From: an uncultured Clostridia bacterium
GTDB taxonomy: Bacteria; Bacillota; Clostridia; Christensenellales; Aristaeellaceae
Assembly: GCA_934643825.1 (NCBI GenBank)
Contig: CAKUCW010000006.1
Span: 1-64,000, forward strand
DNA length: 64,000 nucleotides
Reading direction: 5' to 3'
Shown: piece after piece, positions 8,356 to 17,191 of the stretch
Position numbering within the stretch: position 1 is the first letter of the stretch
Layout of the letters: every line of letters starts with the position of its first letter
The notes under the pieces: model-generated
Database searches by the model: none
What the model saw: the letters and a program-made list of their open reading frames with translations, nothing else
What the model was told of the DNA's origin: nothing
Program-made: the position numbers and the translations under genes

Positions 8356-9582
8356 TCATTGTGTCAGTTCGATCGTTATCGCTTCTTCCGTGCGGATTTC
8401 TTCCTCTTTTCCATCTTCGCTATAATAAACAGGAATCCACTCCAGTTTCAGCGGCACGTTTTCCGGACGTGCATACTCCATTTCCATCGTGTAATCTGTC
8501 GTTTCCAAGCCCTCATCCATTCCCAAAACTGCGCTGAGTTCTTTTCCATCCGCATAAACAGCTCCGCCAATCAGTTCGCCGCCTTTTGCTTTTTCCGTGC
8601 CAATCAAATGTCCATCTCTGCTCTTCATGTTGACTTTAACTCGAATCTTTACATCCGTAAGTGTCACATCCAGTGCAGCATCATAGGTTTCAAAGGTCTT
8701 TTCCACATGCCAAGTCTGAATCTGTTCATTTTCGTTAATCGGCACATGAACGCATATCCTTTCTTCCGTTCTCCCGCCATTGCTGTAATAACCATGTTCA
8801 CCATCAAAGAAATAATAACCTATCCCGTTATACAATATGAATTCAACAGAAATTTCCTTTTCCTGCGCTAACCCTTCGGGCAATTCAATCTCCTTCATTC
8901 CAATCACCGTGCCATCTTCCCGAATCGTCTCTTCGCCCGCAAGAATATTCAGATATTCGTCCGTTCCAGCCAGATACACGCTATCTCCTAAATACTTATC
9001 ATATCGAATTGCTCCCACTCCACCATTCCGAACGCCCTCTTTACGCATTTTCCGAACAAATTCATCATACGTCGTATTTTCCGAATCTAATTGCATAAAA
9101 TCATCTGCTTTTTCCATCCCTGCACGTTCTTCCTCCGTCGGCGTCCAGCTGTAATCAACGGTCGATTGCATGCCCGATGCTTCATAGGAAAGGAACAGGC
9201 TGTTTCCATCCACATACGCTTGCGCCAGTTTAAACGTGACCTTCTGTCCGTCGTCATTTTTTGCCGCCGTCTGAACCGCGCCGACCTCCACGCTCTTTTC
9301 ATCAAGCGTCTGATACAGCTGTGCATAACCCTTGTCTTTCGTCTGTTCTGCCATCTTGCCGAACACGCCCATGCCGACGGCAACCGCCGCGCAGGTCAAC
9401 GCCAGAATCATCAGGATTGCCATCGCCAAGCTCATGGACAACTTCTTTTTCACTTGAGTTTCCTCCCTTTCGTCTTCGGGAAGCATGCGAATCGTCGTGC
9501 GGATGGCTTCATCAAATTCCGCATTCTGCGGCGGATACATCGCCCGCAATTCTCTTTGACTGGGCATTTTAAACCGTTTCAT
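8356..9582 (-). CDS. Membrane protein, putative anti-sigma partner (DUF4179-like)
   Basis: A 408-residue protein with a cytoplasmic N-terminus (about residues 1-47), one membrane helix (about 50-72, LSMAMAILMILALTCAAVAVG) and a large extracytoplasmic domain rich in beta strands (DYSWTPTEEER..., YYFFDGEHGYYSNGG). This layout, plus a 4-bp ATGA overlap with the ECF sigma gene upstream, is what membrane anti-sigma factors of the DUF4179 type show in Firmicutes. By analogy the N-terminal segment would hold the sigma factor until an envelope signal is sensed. The signal is unknown. Confidence 0.75.
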   Translation of the reverse strand: MKRFKMPSQRELRAMYPPQNAEFDEAIRTTIRMLPEDEREETQVKKKLSMSLAMAILMILALTCAAVAVGMGVFGKMAEQTKDKGYAQLYQTLDEKSVEVGAVQTAAKNDDGQKVTFKLAQAYVDGNSLFLSYEASGMQSTVDYSWTPTEEERAGMEKADDFMQLDSENTTYDEFVRKMRKEGVRNGGVGAIRYDKYLGDSVYLAGTDEYLNILAGEETIREDGTVIGMKEIELPEGLAQEKEISVEFILYNGIGYYFFDGEHGYYSNGGRTEERICVHVPINENEQIQTWHVEKTFETYDAALDVTLTDVKIRVKVNMKSRDGHLIGTEKAKGGELIGGAVYADGKELSAVLGMDEGLETTDYTMEMEYARPENVPLKLEWIPVYYSEDGKEEEIRTEEAITIELTQ

Positions 9583-10043
9583 CGTTCCGCCTCCTCTTCC
9601 AGCATGTCCCGAAGCAGCCGCCTTGCCCGAAAAAGCCGACTGGTGATTTGCGGCAGGCTTACGCCCAGCGTTCCCGCGATTTCACGGAGCTTGTAACCCT
9701 CCATGTAGTGCAGCAGCAGCGGAATGCGCATTTCCTCCGGCAAACATTCTATCGCGTCACGCAGTACGCTGTCCGGCTGCTGGTCTCTCGCCTCCGGCAT
9801 CTCCTCCATAGGAATCATTTTCTGCCGCATGCGCTGGATATCCCTGCAAGCATTGATGACCGTGCGCGTCAGATAGGGCTTGAGCCGCGCAAATTCCACG
9901 CTTTCCCTATGCGCCCAGACGGACAGCAACGCCTGCTGAACCGCGTCCTGCGCATCCTGTTCGTTGTGTACGATGGAATACGCAATGCGCCTGAGCGACG
10001 GCGCAAGCCTCTCCGCTTCCTCGCCGTATTGCTTTTTCGTCAT
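9579..10043 (-). CDS. ECF-type RNA polymerase sigma factor
   Basis: A 154-residue sigma-70-family factor. Region 2 spans about residues 8-75 (SIVHNEQDAQDAVQQALLSVW, then YLTRTVINACRD), region 4 about 95-150 with a helix-turn-helix (YKLREIAGTLGVSLPQITSRL). It directs RNA polymerase to a regulon probably including its own operon. The ATG follows GGAGGAAATCAT. It is the first of two overlapping genes, the second being its likely membrane antagonist. Confidence 0.92.
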   Translation of the reverse strand: MTKKQYGEEAERLAPSLRRIAYSIVHNEQDAQDAVQQALLSVWAHRESVEFARLKPYLTRTVINACRDIQRMRQKMIPMEEMPEARDQQPDSVLRDAIECLPEEMRIPLLLHYMEGYKLREIAGTLGVSLPQITSRLFRARRLLRDMLEEEAER

Positions 10044-10127
10044 ATGATTTCCTCCAACCGGTTCTCTCTCGAAGGTCCTTCACTTGTTATACGGACAAAT
10101 ACAGACTTTTCTTGCACCAAAAAGAAA

Positions 10128-10210
10128 AAAACTGCCTTGACGAGCGGCTCCGGGCAGGTTTTAAAAATCCCCCTCCGCTTCCCACAGAAATAGAAAGCGA
10201 AGGGGGATTT
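10128..10210 (-). terminator. Two tandem terminators downstream of the patatin-like gene
   Basis: Reading the minus strand, a long stem (AAATCCCCCTTCGC ... GCGGAGGGGGATTTTT, about 10,163-10,210) is followed by a second hairpin CCTGCC...GGCAGTTTTTTT (about 10,128-10,163). Confidence 0.7.
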
Positions 10211-10305
10211 CTCTGTTTCAGCATGCGGCGCACCGGAAAAACGCCCGGTTTTTGCCTCAAGCTCCTTCTCCGTTTTGCGCCAACCGATGATTCCGCCAAA
10301 GAACA

Positions 10306-11151
10306 TTATGCTTTTCCGATGAAAGCGGCAATCTTCTCGGCGTCCTTCATGCCCTTATCATACATCTTCTGCAATTTTTCATGGCTCTTGCTGAGCGTGG
10401 ACAGCCCGCAGATATCGTCCGGCGCGACGATGAGCAGCTTGCCGATTTTCTGATATTCCTCCGCAATCTCCACGCCGTCGTTATAGGCGCGGTAGCGGTC
10501 AAGCAGGCGTTCCGCCGCCTTCGGATATGTCCGTGCGAGCAGACGCGCAGGCGCAACGTCCTTCTTCTGTTCGCGCTTTTGGTTGACCGGGCGCGTCAGA
10601 ATCAGCACAACCTTGTCGCATCCATCCTCAAACGCCTTCAGCACCGGCACAGGATCGGACACGCCGCCGTCCAGACACGGAATCCTCTCCACCATATACG
10701 GCTTACAGAACACCGGCAGGGCGCAGGAGCCCTTGAATATGTCATAATGATCCTGACTCAGGCAGCTCTTGCTGAAATACACCGTCTGACCCGTCCGCGC
10801 ATCGCATGCGCCGACATAAAACTCCGCCGGATTGTTCTTCAGCGTCTCAAAGTCAATCGGGTTTTCGCCGTCGCTGTTGGAAAGCGTTCCGTACACATAA
10901 TCCAGATCGACATAGTTTCGCGTCTTGAGCCAGTTCTCCAAGCTCGCGTATTCCTTGCGGAACACATAGTCCATATAGAAGGTATAATTCCGTCCGCGCT
11001 GCTTCGCCAGATAAGAAGCCAGATTCGCGCTGCCTGCGGAAATACCGATGCAGTAATCAAAGTTCACACCGTGGTCGAGGCACCAGTCAAAAACGCCCGC
11101 GCCATAAATATCGCGAAAGCCTCCGCCCACGTCGATCACGCCAAGTTTCAT
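10306..11151 (-). CDS. Patatin-like phospholipase family protein
   Basis: A 280-residue cytoplasmic lipid acyl hydrolase of the RssA/YjjU type. It carries the oxyanion motif GGGFRDIYGAG (residues 9-19), the nucleophile elbow GISAGS with Ser38, and the catalytic-dyad Asp in DGGVSDPVPV. No signal peptide. I moved the start to the ATG preceded by AAGGAGGTTGT; the longer frame would add 11 unlikely residues. It stands alone between terminators. Substrates are likely phospholipids or lysophospholipids, by family. Confidence 0.9.
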   Translation of the reverse strand: MKLGVIDVGGGFRDIYGAGVFDWCLDHGVNFDYCIGISAGSANLASYLAKQRGRNYTFYMDYVFRKEYASLENWLKTRNYVDLDYVYGTLSNSDGENPIDFETLKNNPAEFYVGACDARTGQTVYFSKSCLSQDHYDIFKGSCALPVFCKPYMVERIPCLDGGVSDPVPVLKAFEDGCDKVVLILTRPVNQKREQKKDVAPARLLARTYPKAAERLLDRYRAYNDGVEIAEEYQKIGKLLIVAPDDICGLSTLSKSHEKLQKMYDKGMKDAEKIAAFIGKA

Positions 11152-11337
11152 ACAACCTCCTTGGGGACTCCGTCCCCTGCCCAAGCGCGTTCCACCCGCC
11201 CTTTGAAAACCTGCGGGGTAAAGTCAATGTCTACATGATGATTATACGTCAAGTGCATTTTCTTGTCAAAGCCCTGATATGCAGGATGAAAGGGGACTTC
11301 GTTTTCTTTCAGGAAGCAATTTCCCCGAAAGCACTAA

Positions 11338-11430
11338 GCGGGCTGAGCCCGCCTTCACCTCCGCCGAAGTTTGCCACACATCGGAGTCCTGCTCACGCGG
11401 GCGATTTTGCGCAATTTCCTATACGTTAAA
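11338..11430 (+). repeat. Dispersed repeat, family B
   Basis: The unit starts with the hairpin GCGGGCTGAGCCCGC, continues TTCACCTCCGCCGAAGT and ends GCTCACGCGGGCGAT...GCAATTTCC. Close copies lie at 17,045-17,131, in a block at 33,310-33,600 and in tandem at 62,582-62,882. This copy is 3' of the oleate hydratase gene. Confidence 0.75.
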
Positions 11431-11460
11431 GAAAAGGCGCGGAGCCAAGCCCCGCGCCCC
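11431..11460 (-). terminator. Terminator of the oleate hydratase gene
   Basis: On the minus strand GGCGCGG...CCGCGCC (arms 11,452-11,458 and 11,436-11,442) is followed by TTTTC. Confidence 0.75.
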
Positions 11461-11475
11461 AGCGGATAAACCGCA

Positions 11476-13248
11476 TCAAATTGCGTTGTATTCCTTCAGG
11501 AACTTCTCGATATCCGTTCCCTGAATCTTCTTGAGCACCTCTTTCAGCGCGATGCGCTCGATGAACGGCAGATCCATATCGGTGATCTTCTTGCCGTCGC
11601 GCAGCTGCACGGTCGCGTTGATGAGGTCGCGCAGGTCATAGGTGCTGCCCCAAACCTCCGGAACGCCGCGATCCACGTTCAGCAGGGTGTAAACCGACTC
11701 CATGCCGGTACGCATGGAATACTCGGTCGTGAAGATGGTGTCGCGAGGCGTCTCGGCGAACTGACCGATGAACGCGAAGTTCACAGCACCCTTCGGCACG
11801 ACATCCGGACGGTCGCCCTTGGCACGCGGCATGAAGAACGCATCGATGTACGGCATCATGACCGGCACGGTGTTCGCGCTGTTCTCTGCCAGCTCCTCGA
11901 TCTGATCCTCCGGCACGCCGATGTGGTACAGCCACTCCATGCAGATTTCCTTGCCGGTGCAGTCACGCATGGGCTTCTTGATGTAGTCGCCCGGCTTATC
12001 GGTGAACAGCGCATACACCCAGACGCACAGCTGGTTCTTCGGCTGGTCATGGAACTGCTGCTGACGGTTCAGCGTCCAGCTCATCAGCCAGCTGGAATCC
12101 TTCACGGTGACGATACCGCCGGTGACGGTATGACCGGTGAACGGGTCGCGCTTGCAGATATTCTGGATGTACGGCGGAATCTTGTCGTCCAGCGTGGTGA
12201 TGGTCGCGCTCTCCCAGTTGGTCTGCTCCGCGTCGTAGATGAACTTATTCGGATGACCGAAGCTCTCGTCCTGCGCCGCGATTCTCTTCCAGAGATCCCA
12301 GCCGTTGCCCGGCTTCAATTCCGGATCGAACTTCGCCGCTTCATTCTGGCTGCCGATGGAGCTGTTTTCCACGCAGCCGCCATTGGTGATGAACAGCAGG
12401 TCGTTCTCGGTCAGGTTGATGGTGTTCTGCTCGCCGTTGCTCTCCACCACGATGCTGCTCGCCATCTTGCGCTCGCCCCTGATATCGAACTTCACATCCA
12501 CGACCTTCGTGTTGTAGAAGAACTGGACGCCATGCTTCTTGAGGTAGCTGGTCATCGGCAGGATGATGGACTCATACTGGTTATAGCGGGTGAAGCGCAG
12601 CGCCTTGAAGTCCGGCAGACCGCCGATATGATGGATATAACGCTTGATGTAGATTTTCATCTCCAGCGCACTGTGCCAGTTCTCGAAAGCGAACATCGTG
12701 CGCCAGTAGAGCCAGAAGTTGGAGTTGAACACTTCATCATCGAAGAAATCGGTGATGCGCTTATCCTGAAGCTGCTCATCCGGCGTGAAGAACAGGTGCA
12801 TGATCTCCATCGCGCCCTTATCGCTGATGGCGAACTTGCCGTCGGTATGAGCGTCTTCGCCGCGGTTGACCGTTGCGCGGCACAAGGAGGAATTCGGGTC
12901 TTCCTTATTCAGCCAGTAGTATTCATCCAGCACGCTCTGACCCTCATGCTCAAGGGACGGGATATCGTGCAGCAGATCCCACATGACCTCAAAATGGTTA
13001 TCCATCTCACGGCCGCCGCGCATCACATAGCCGACGTCCATCTTACGACCGTCGCAGGCGCCGCCGGCGACCGGATCTTTTTCAAAAATATGAATATGCT
13101 CGCCCTTCATCTGACCGTCGCGAACCAGATAGCACGCCGCAGTCAGCGCCGCAAGACCGGAACCGATGATATATGCGGACTTGCTGTCCACGCCTTCCGG
13201 CTTCTTGGGATGAGAGAACGCTTCATAGTTGCCGCTGCTGTAATACAT
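11476..13248 (-). CDS. ohyA: Oleate hydratase (myosin-cross-reactive antigen family)
   Basis: FAD-dependent hydration of cis-9 unsaturated fatty acids to 10-hydroxy fatty acids, usually seen as detoxification of host lipids in gut bacteria. The 590-residue product has the Rossmann FAD motif SAYIIGSGLAALTAACYLV near residues 23-41, HIFEKDPVAGGACDG, and the family signatures MRGGREMDNHFEVMWDLL and YIDAFFMPRAKGDRP. Length agrees with characterised OhyA proteins. The start is the ATG after AAGGAGGTTTCGGTT; the upstream extension of 25 residues is out of family. It forms a single-gene unit. A phospholipase-like gene lies next to it but in a separate unit. Confidence 0.96.
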   Translation of the reverse strand: MYYSSGNYEAFSHPKKPEGVDSKSAYIIGSGLAALTAACYLVRDGQMKGEHIHIFEKDPVAGGACDGRKMDVGYVMRGGREMDNHFEVMWDLLHDIPSLEHEGQSVLDEYYWLNKEDPNSSLCRATVNRGEDAHTDGKFAISDKGAMEIMHLFFTPDEQLQDKRITDFFDDEVFNSNFWLYWRTMFAFENWHSALEMKIYIKRYIHHIGGLPDFKALRFTRYNQYESIILPMTSYLKKHGVQFFYNTKVVDVKFDIRGERKMASSIVVESNGEQNTINLTENDLLFITNGGCVENSSIGSQNEAAKFDPELKPGNGWDLWKRIAAQDESFGHPNKFIYDAEQTNWESATITTLDDKIPPYIQNICKRDPFTGHTVTGGIVTVKDSSWLMSWTLNRQQQFHDQPKNQLCVWVYALFTDKPGDYIKKPMRDCTGKEICMEWLYHIGVPEDQIEELAENSANTVPVMMPYIDAFFMPRAKGDRPDVVPKGAVNFAFIGQFAETPRDTIFTTEYSMRTGMESVYTLLNVDRGVPEVWGSTYDLRDLINATVQLRDGKKITDMDLPFIERIALKEVLKKIQGTDIEKFLKEYNAI

Positions 13249-13375
13249 AACCGAAACCTCCTTAAATTTCAAGGCGATGTATCCGGGGGAACGATTACCC
13301 AGCCGGTTGTCTGCATCGCTCATTTCCTTTTGATGGTGTTATTGTACCAACTTCCTCTATCTTTTAAAACGGGCA

Positions 13376-13412
13376 GAAAAAAAGCCGTGTCCGTTTTTCA
13401 GACACAGCTTTT
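13376..13412 (-). terminator. Terminator downstream of the met transporter operon
   Basis: On the minus strand AAGCTGTGTC...GACACGGCTT (arms 13,401-13,410 and 13,382-13,391) is followed by TTTTT. Confidence 0.75.
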
Positions 13413-13433
13413 GATTTGGAGAAATTTTGGACA

Positions 13434-13776
13434 CTCCGCGAAAAATGTGGGAGTGGGACGATAGGGGACGGGGGGATACGTTGGGGCTTTGCCCCAAACC
13501 CCAGAAGGGAACTGAGTTCCCTTCACCCTCCACATGACTTCGCGGCATGCCGCAAAGTGGGAAATTCAAGAGTATCAGATTTTGACGGGGCTTTGCAAAG
13601 CGCGGAAGGGGGAACCGAGGGACGTTAGGGTTTCACCCCAAACCCCAGAAGGGAACTGAGTTCTCTTCACTCTCCACATGGCTTCGCGGCATGCCGCGAA
13701 GCGGAAGTGGGAAATCCAAGAACCTCAGGTTCTTGGCGGGGCTTGGGGCAGCGCCCCAAACGTTCCCCTCCCCCCG
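13434..13776. repeat. Cluster of family A-type hairpin repeats
   Basis: This gene-free stretch holds at least three related units. Two carry the hairpin GAAGGGAACTGAGTTCCCTTC or a near copy (about 13,503-13,525 and 13,649-13,670). One is a full family A unit at about 13,708-13,765 with AAGAACCTCAGGTTCTT and GGGGCAGCGCCCC. CGGCATGCCG palindromes (13,542-13,551 and 13,687-13,696) lie between them. I see no gene. Confidence 0.7.
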
Positions 13777-14496
13777 TTATCCCTTCCGTACCTTGCGGAA
13801 TAGCCCGCGGTTCGTCGTGCGCCGCGCCAGCGCGTTGCCAAGACTCTGTAAAATAAAGACAATGACCAGCAGCACCACCACGCAGACGTTGACAATGTCC
13901 GGATGGTTCTGGTTCTGCCCGTAGTTGATGGCAAAACTGCCGATGCCGCCCGCGCCGACAGCCCCCGCCATCGTCGTCAGACCGATCAGACTGATGGCTG
14001 TAACCGTCGTCACGCGAATCAATTCCGGAACCGCTTCATGCAGATATACGCGGAAAATCAGCCCCAGCGTGCCGGAACCCATGCTGCGTGCCGCTTCCAC
14101 CTTGCCCTCGTCCACACCCGCAAGCGCGACTTCAACCTGACGCGTATAGAACGGCACCGTGCCGAAAACCAGCGGCAGAATCGCGCCCTTGACGCCAATC
14201 GCCGTGCCCACCACGGCACGCGTCAGCGGAATCAGGAAGATGAGCAGGATGATGAACGGAATGGAGCGGAATACGTTGATGAGGATGTTCGCAATCTGAT
14301 AGACGATGATGTTCTCCCGAACGCCGCCCTTGCGCGTGATGACCAGCAGCACGCCGAAGAACATGCCGATGACAAACGCAAGAATGCCCGCCTTGGCGAA
14401 CATCTCAAACGTCGCCTGAAAGCTGGTAAAGAATCTGTCCCGATACGCATACAGGTTCGGGGCAACCTGCTTGATCAACTGCTCAAACGCTTCCAT
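13777..14496 (-). CDS. metI: Methionine ABC transporter permease
   Basis: A 239-residue MetI-type permease with about five membrane helices. The EAA-like loop is VEAARSMGSGTLGLIFRVYL. The start is the ATG at MEAFEQLIKQ with GGAGGTCATTGCAG upstream, giving a 14-nt overlap with metN. It forms the membrane channel for D/L-methionine with MetN as ATPase and MetQ as binding protein. It is last in the operon metQ-metN-metI. Confidence 0.95.
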   Translation of the reverse strand: MEAFEQLIKQVAPNLYAYRDRFFTSFQATFEMFAKAGILAFVIGMFFGVLLVITRKGGVRENIIVYQIANILINVFRSIPFIILLIFLIPLTRAVVGTAIGVKGAILPLVFGTVPFYTRQVEVALAGVDEGKVEAARSMGSGTLGLIFRVYLHEAVPELIRVTTVTAISLIGLTTMAGAVGAGGIGSFAINYGQNQNHPDIVNVCVVVLLVIVFILQSLGNALARRTTNRGLFRKVRKG

Positions 14497-15562
14497 CTGC
14501 AATGACCTCCGTATACACATGATTTTCGTTCAGGTATTGCAGCGCAGACTGCACCTGTTCTTCCCTGCCGCCCAGCAGCGCGATGACGCCGCCGAGGGGA
14601 TTATCCTCCAGCACCTCGACGTTCGCCAAAACAATATTGACGTCCACGCCAAAGTCGCGGGAAATGGTCGAAATGACATGCTCACCGACGCATTCGCGGT
14701 GGAACGTCAGCCGAACGAGCTTCTCATGGGCATCCGGCTTGACCAGCGGGCTTCCTTCTTCCATCAGCTTATGAACCTTGCTGAGCGCGGACGCGGAGGA
14801 AACAAACTTGCGCGTGATCGCCGCACGCGGATGCGCAAAGATGTCGTATACGTCGCCTTCTTCAACTACGCGCCCGTTCTCCATCACCGCAACGCGGTTG
14901 CAGATGGACTTGATGACCGCCATCTCGTGCGTAATCAGAACGATGGTCAAGCCGAGCTTGCGGTTCAGGTCGCGCAGCAGGTTGAGAATCGCTTCCGTCG
15001 CGTCCGGATCGAGTGCGCTCGTCGCCTCGTCGGAGAGCAGAACCTTCGGGCGGTTCGCCAGTGCGCGGGCGATTGCCACGCGCTGCTTCTGTCCGCCGGA
15101 AAGCTGAGAGGGATAGACATTCGCCTTCTCGCGCAGATCGACCAGATCCAGCAGTTCAAAAACGCGGGCGGAGATCTCTTCCTTCTTCATGCCGGTGTAT
15201 TGCAGCGGATAGGCGATGTTTTCAAAGACGGTCGAGCGATCCAGCAGGTTGAAGTGCTGAAAGATCATGCCGATGCTCCTGCGCATCGCGCCGAGCTTCT
15301 TCTCCGTCATCTTCCTGCCCTGCGCATCGTATGCACAGCCGTTTTTCAGCGTGATGTCGCCGGAATCGCCGATGTTCAGCGTGCCGTTGTCCGGCGTTTC
15401 CAGCAGATTCAGACAGCGCACCAGCGTCGATTTGCCCGCACCGGAATAGCCGATGATGCCGTAAATCATGCCGTCCTCGATTTCAAGGCTGACATTGTCC
15501 AGCGCGGTCACGTCGCCGCTCTTCAGGTGGAACACCTTGTTCATGTTCCCGATTTTAATCAT
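14483..15562 (-). CDS. metN: Methionine ABC transporter ATP-binding protein
   Basis: A 359-residue ATPase: Walker A GYSGAGKST at residues 38-46, signature LSGGQKQR, Walker B VLLSDEATSALD, and a switch His in LITHEM. The C-terminal region (about 265-350) is a NIL-type regulatory domain, which in characterised MetN proteins binds methionine and gives trans-inhibition. It lies downstream of metQ after a terminator-like hairpin and overlaps metI. Confidence 0.96.
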   Translation of the reverse strand: MIKIGNMNKVFHLKSGDVTALDNVSLEIEDGMIYGIIGYSGAGKSTLVRCLNLLETPDNGTLNIGDSGDITLKNGCAYDAQGRKMTEKKLGAMRRSIGMIFQHFNLLDRSTVFENIAYPLQYTGMKKEEISARVFELLDLVDLREKANVYPSQLSGGQKQRVAIARALANRPKVLLSDEATSALDPDATEAILNLLRDLNRKLGLTIVLITHEMAVIKSICNRVAVMENGRVVEEGDVYDIFAHPRAAITRKFVSSASALSKVHKLMEEGSPLVKPDAHEKLVRLTFHRECVGEHVISTISRDFGVDVNIVLANVEVLEDNPLGGVIALLGGREEQVQSALQYLNENHVYTEVIADGSV

Positions 15563-15595
15563 GGGGCGATCCCTCTTTCTTCTTTCAATCAGACA

Positions 15596-15634
15596 GGAAA
15601 AGCCGGTACCGCCGTTTTGCGGGCAGTACCGGTC
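15596..15634 (-). terminator. Attenuator between metQ and metN
   Basis: On the minus strand ACCGGTACTGCCCGC...GGCGGTACCGG is followed by CTTTTCC. It probably lowers metNI expression relative to metQ. Confidence 0.65.
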
Positions 15635-15648
15635 GAAAGGACACGCGC

Positions 15649-16563
15649 TTACTTGGCTTCTCCGGCTGCTTCCTTGATGGCGTCCACGGAGTCATACTTC
15701 TGGGAGTACAGACCCAGCGGAGCAATCAGCGTGTCGCCGATAACCGTCAGGTCATAGCCGTTGACCGCCGCATCGTTGTTCAGGTAAGCCTTGTGCTGGA
15801 AGGCGTTCAGGTCGATCTCGCCGCTGTTGAGCGCTTCGTTCGGCAGGTTGTAGGCGTCAAACTCCACCAGCTCGATGTAGATGTTTGCGCCCTCGTCGTC
15901 CAGAACCTTCTGAACCGCACGCCACTGGTCGTTGTTCGCGCCGCAGACGCCAACCTTCACAACCGTCTTGTCCTTCTTGGAGGACTGATAGCCGACCAAT
16001 TCCGCCACGTTGTCCTCGGTCACGGTGAACTCGGCATCCGCGTCATACTCAAACGCCGGGTAGAACGTCTCGTGATAATTCACCAGCAGGAACTCCGCAA
16101 CCAGCTGCGTGTGATACGCATCGACGATGGTCTTGTAGGTTTCGTTGTCCTTGTCCGCCGTGCGGGCAACGATGATGTTGACATACGGATTATCGCCGTT
16201 CTCGTCCTGCTTCTCGATGAGCAGCGCGTCGCGGGAGGGAACCAGACCGTACGGCACGGCGTATGTGCCGTTGATGGTGGACGCCGCAAAATCGCCCAGC
16301 GTAGAGGGCAGCGTGTTCGCCGCTACCGGGGTCACTTCGATGTTGTAGAGATACTTGGTGATGTCCTTGATTTCAGGGGTGTAGCCCGCCGCCGGATCCA
16401 CCTCGATCAAGCCCGCGCTTTCCAGCAGCTTGATGCCGCGGGAGAGGTTCGTGCCGTCGTCCGGCACGCCGATCTGAAGGGTATCTGCCAGCGCGGCGGC
16501 AGAGGTGAGGGTCAGGGCGGCAGTTGCGGCAAAGGCAACGATCTTCTTGGCAATGTTCTTCAT
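15649..16563 (-). CDS. metQ: Methionine-binding protein MetQ with circularly permuted domain order
   Basis: A 304-residue substrate-binding protein of the MetQ/NlpA family. Signal peptide at about 1-26, with no lipobox Cys. In ordinary MetQ the segment with VGV..., LPNEAL, D-NAFQH and GLYSKK comes first and VPNDPTN, GLI, NGTYA and SPYVN follow. Here the order is reversed: residues 28-165 carry IGVPDDGTNLSRGIKLLESA, INGTYAVPYGLVPS and NPYVNIIVAR, then a linker (about 166-200), then 201-304 carry VVKVGVCGANND, YNLPNEALNSGEIDLNAFQH and APLGLYSQKY, where the protein ends. Both halves are complete, so one domain has new termini. Because metNI lie downstream, the role is very likely intact. Confidence 0.88.
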   Translation of the reverse strand: MKNIAKKIVAFAATAALTLTSAAALADTLQIGVPDDGTNLSRGIKLLESAGLIEVDPAAGYTPEIKDITKYLYNIEVTPVAANTLPSTLGDFAASTINGTYAVPYGLVPSRDALLIEKQDENGDNPYVNIIVARTADKDNETYKTIVDAYHTQLVAEFLLVNYHETFYPAFEYDADAEFTVTEDNVAELVGYQSSKKDKTVVKVGVCGANNDQWRAVQKVLDDEGANIYIELVEFDAYNLPNEALNSGEIDLNAFQHKAYLNNDAAVNGYDLTVIGDTLIAPLGLYSQKYDSVDAIKEAAGEAK

Positions 16564-16838
16564 AAATGTGAATCTCCTTTTTGCTTTTTGTTTTTCCGAA
16601 CGCCTTCCGCCATGGGGTCGGCGCCGAAAACCAGTATGTTATCGTCGGCGACGCTGTGCGCATCCAGCCGGCTGATTGGTTTAAACCCTTGTTTGTGGAT
16701 GAAAAGCCAACCGCTCAGCACATTCGGTTGTTGCTCCCGCCCGGATGAAACATCATGCTCAAACCCTCCCGTTTGGTGTTCGGTGATTGTTTTCCGATCC
16801 GATGGGTGTATTATACGAGAGATTGTACTCAAGGTCAA
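16564..16838 (-). promoter_or_regulatory. metQ promoter and 240-nt leader
   Basis: On the minus strand TTGACC (16,833-16,838), 17 bp, TATAAT (16,810-16,815). The leader to the metQ ATG is about 240 nt and can form stems (for example CAACCG...CGGTTG and GTCGCCGA...TCGGCG). I find no S-box core and no T-box GGGTGGNACCGCG. A frame open through the leader ends in a 4-bp ATGA overlap with metQ but has no convincing start. Confidence 0.6.
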
Positions 16839-16973
16839 ATCCCCATTTCCTGCCGCCAGTCATAGTCATAGCCTATGACAGCGTCCATCATTTCGGATAA
16901 AGCAATATAAGAGAATCGTTTAAGCCCTCCGCAAAGCAAAGACAGAAATCCGGTTCGGGAATTCTCCCGTTAA

Positions 16974-17131
16974 AGCCCGCCTGTCTGCGCACCTCAACCC
17001 CTTGCGCACGCGGGCGATTTCGCAATGATCCATATATCAAAAAAGCGGGCTGAGCCCGCCTTCACCTCCGCCGAAGTCGCCACGCATCAAAGTCTTGCTC
17101 ACGCGGGCGATTTCATGCAATTTCCTATACG
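16974..17131 (+). repeat. Family B repeats, one partial and one full
   Basis: A degenerate copy (16,974-17,040, keeping GCGCACGCGGGCGATTT) is followed by a full unit at 17,045-17,131 that begins GCGGGCTGAGCCCGCC. Both lie 3' of the antiporter gene. The rest of 16,839-17,132 shows nothing else. Confidence 0.7.
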
Positions 17132-17132
17132 T

Positions 17133-17170
17133 CAAAAAAGGCTATCCTCCCTTCAAAAAGGAGAATAGCC
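17133..17170 (-). terminator. Terminator of the antiporter gene
   Basis: On the minus strand GGCTATTCTCC...GGAGGATAGCC is followed by TTTTTT. Very similar GCTATTCTCC terminators serve genes at 28,325 and 61,384. Confidence 0.8.
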
Positions 17171-17191
17171 TCTGTTTGATTCCGTTTTTTC

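Noticed and set aside
16560..16838. A 92-codon minus-strand frame overlapping metQ by ATGA
   Set aside because: Its only full-length start would fall within the -35 box of the metQ promoter and internal starts lack ribosome sites; noted as a leader oddity instead of a gene.
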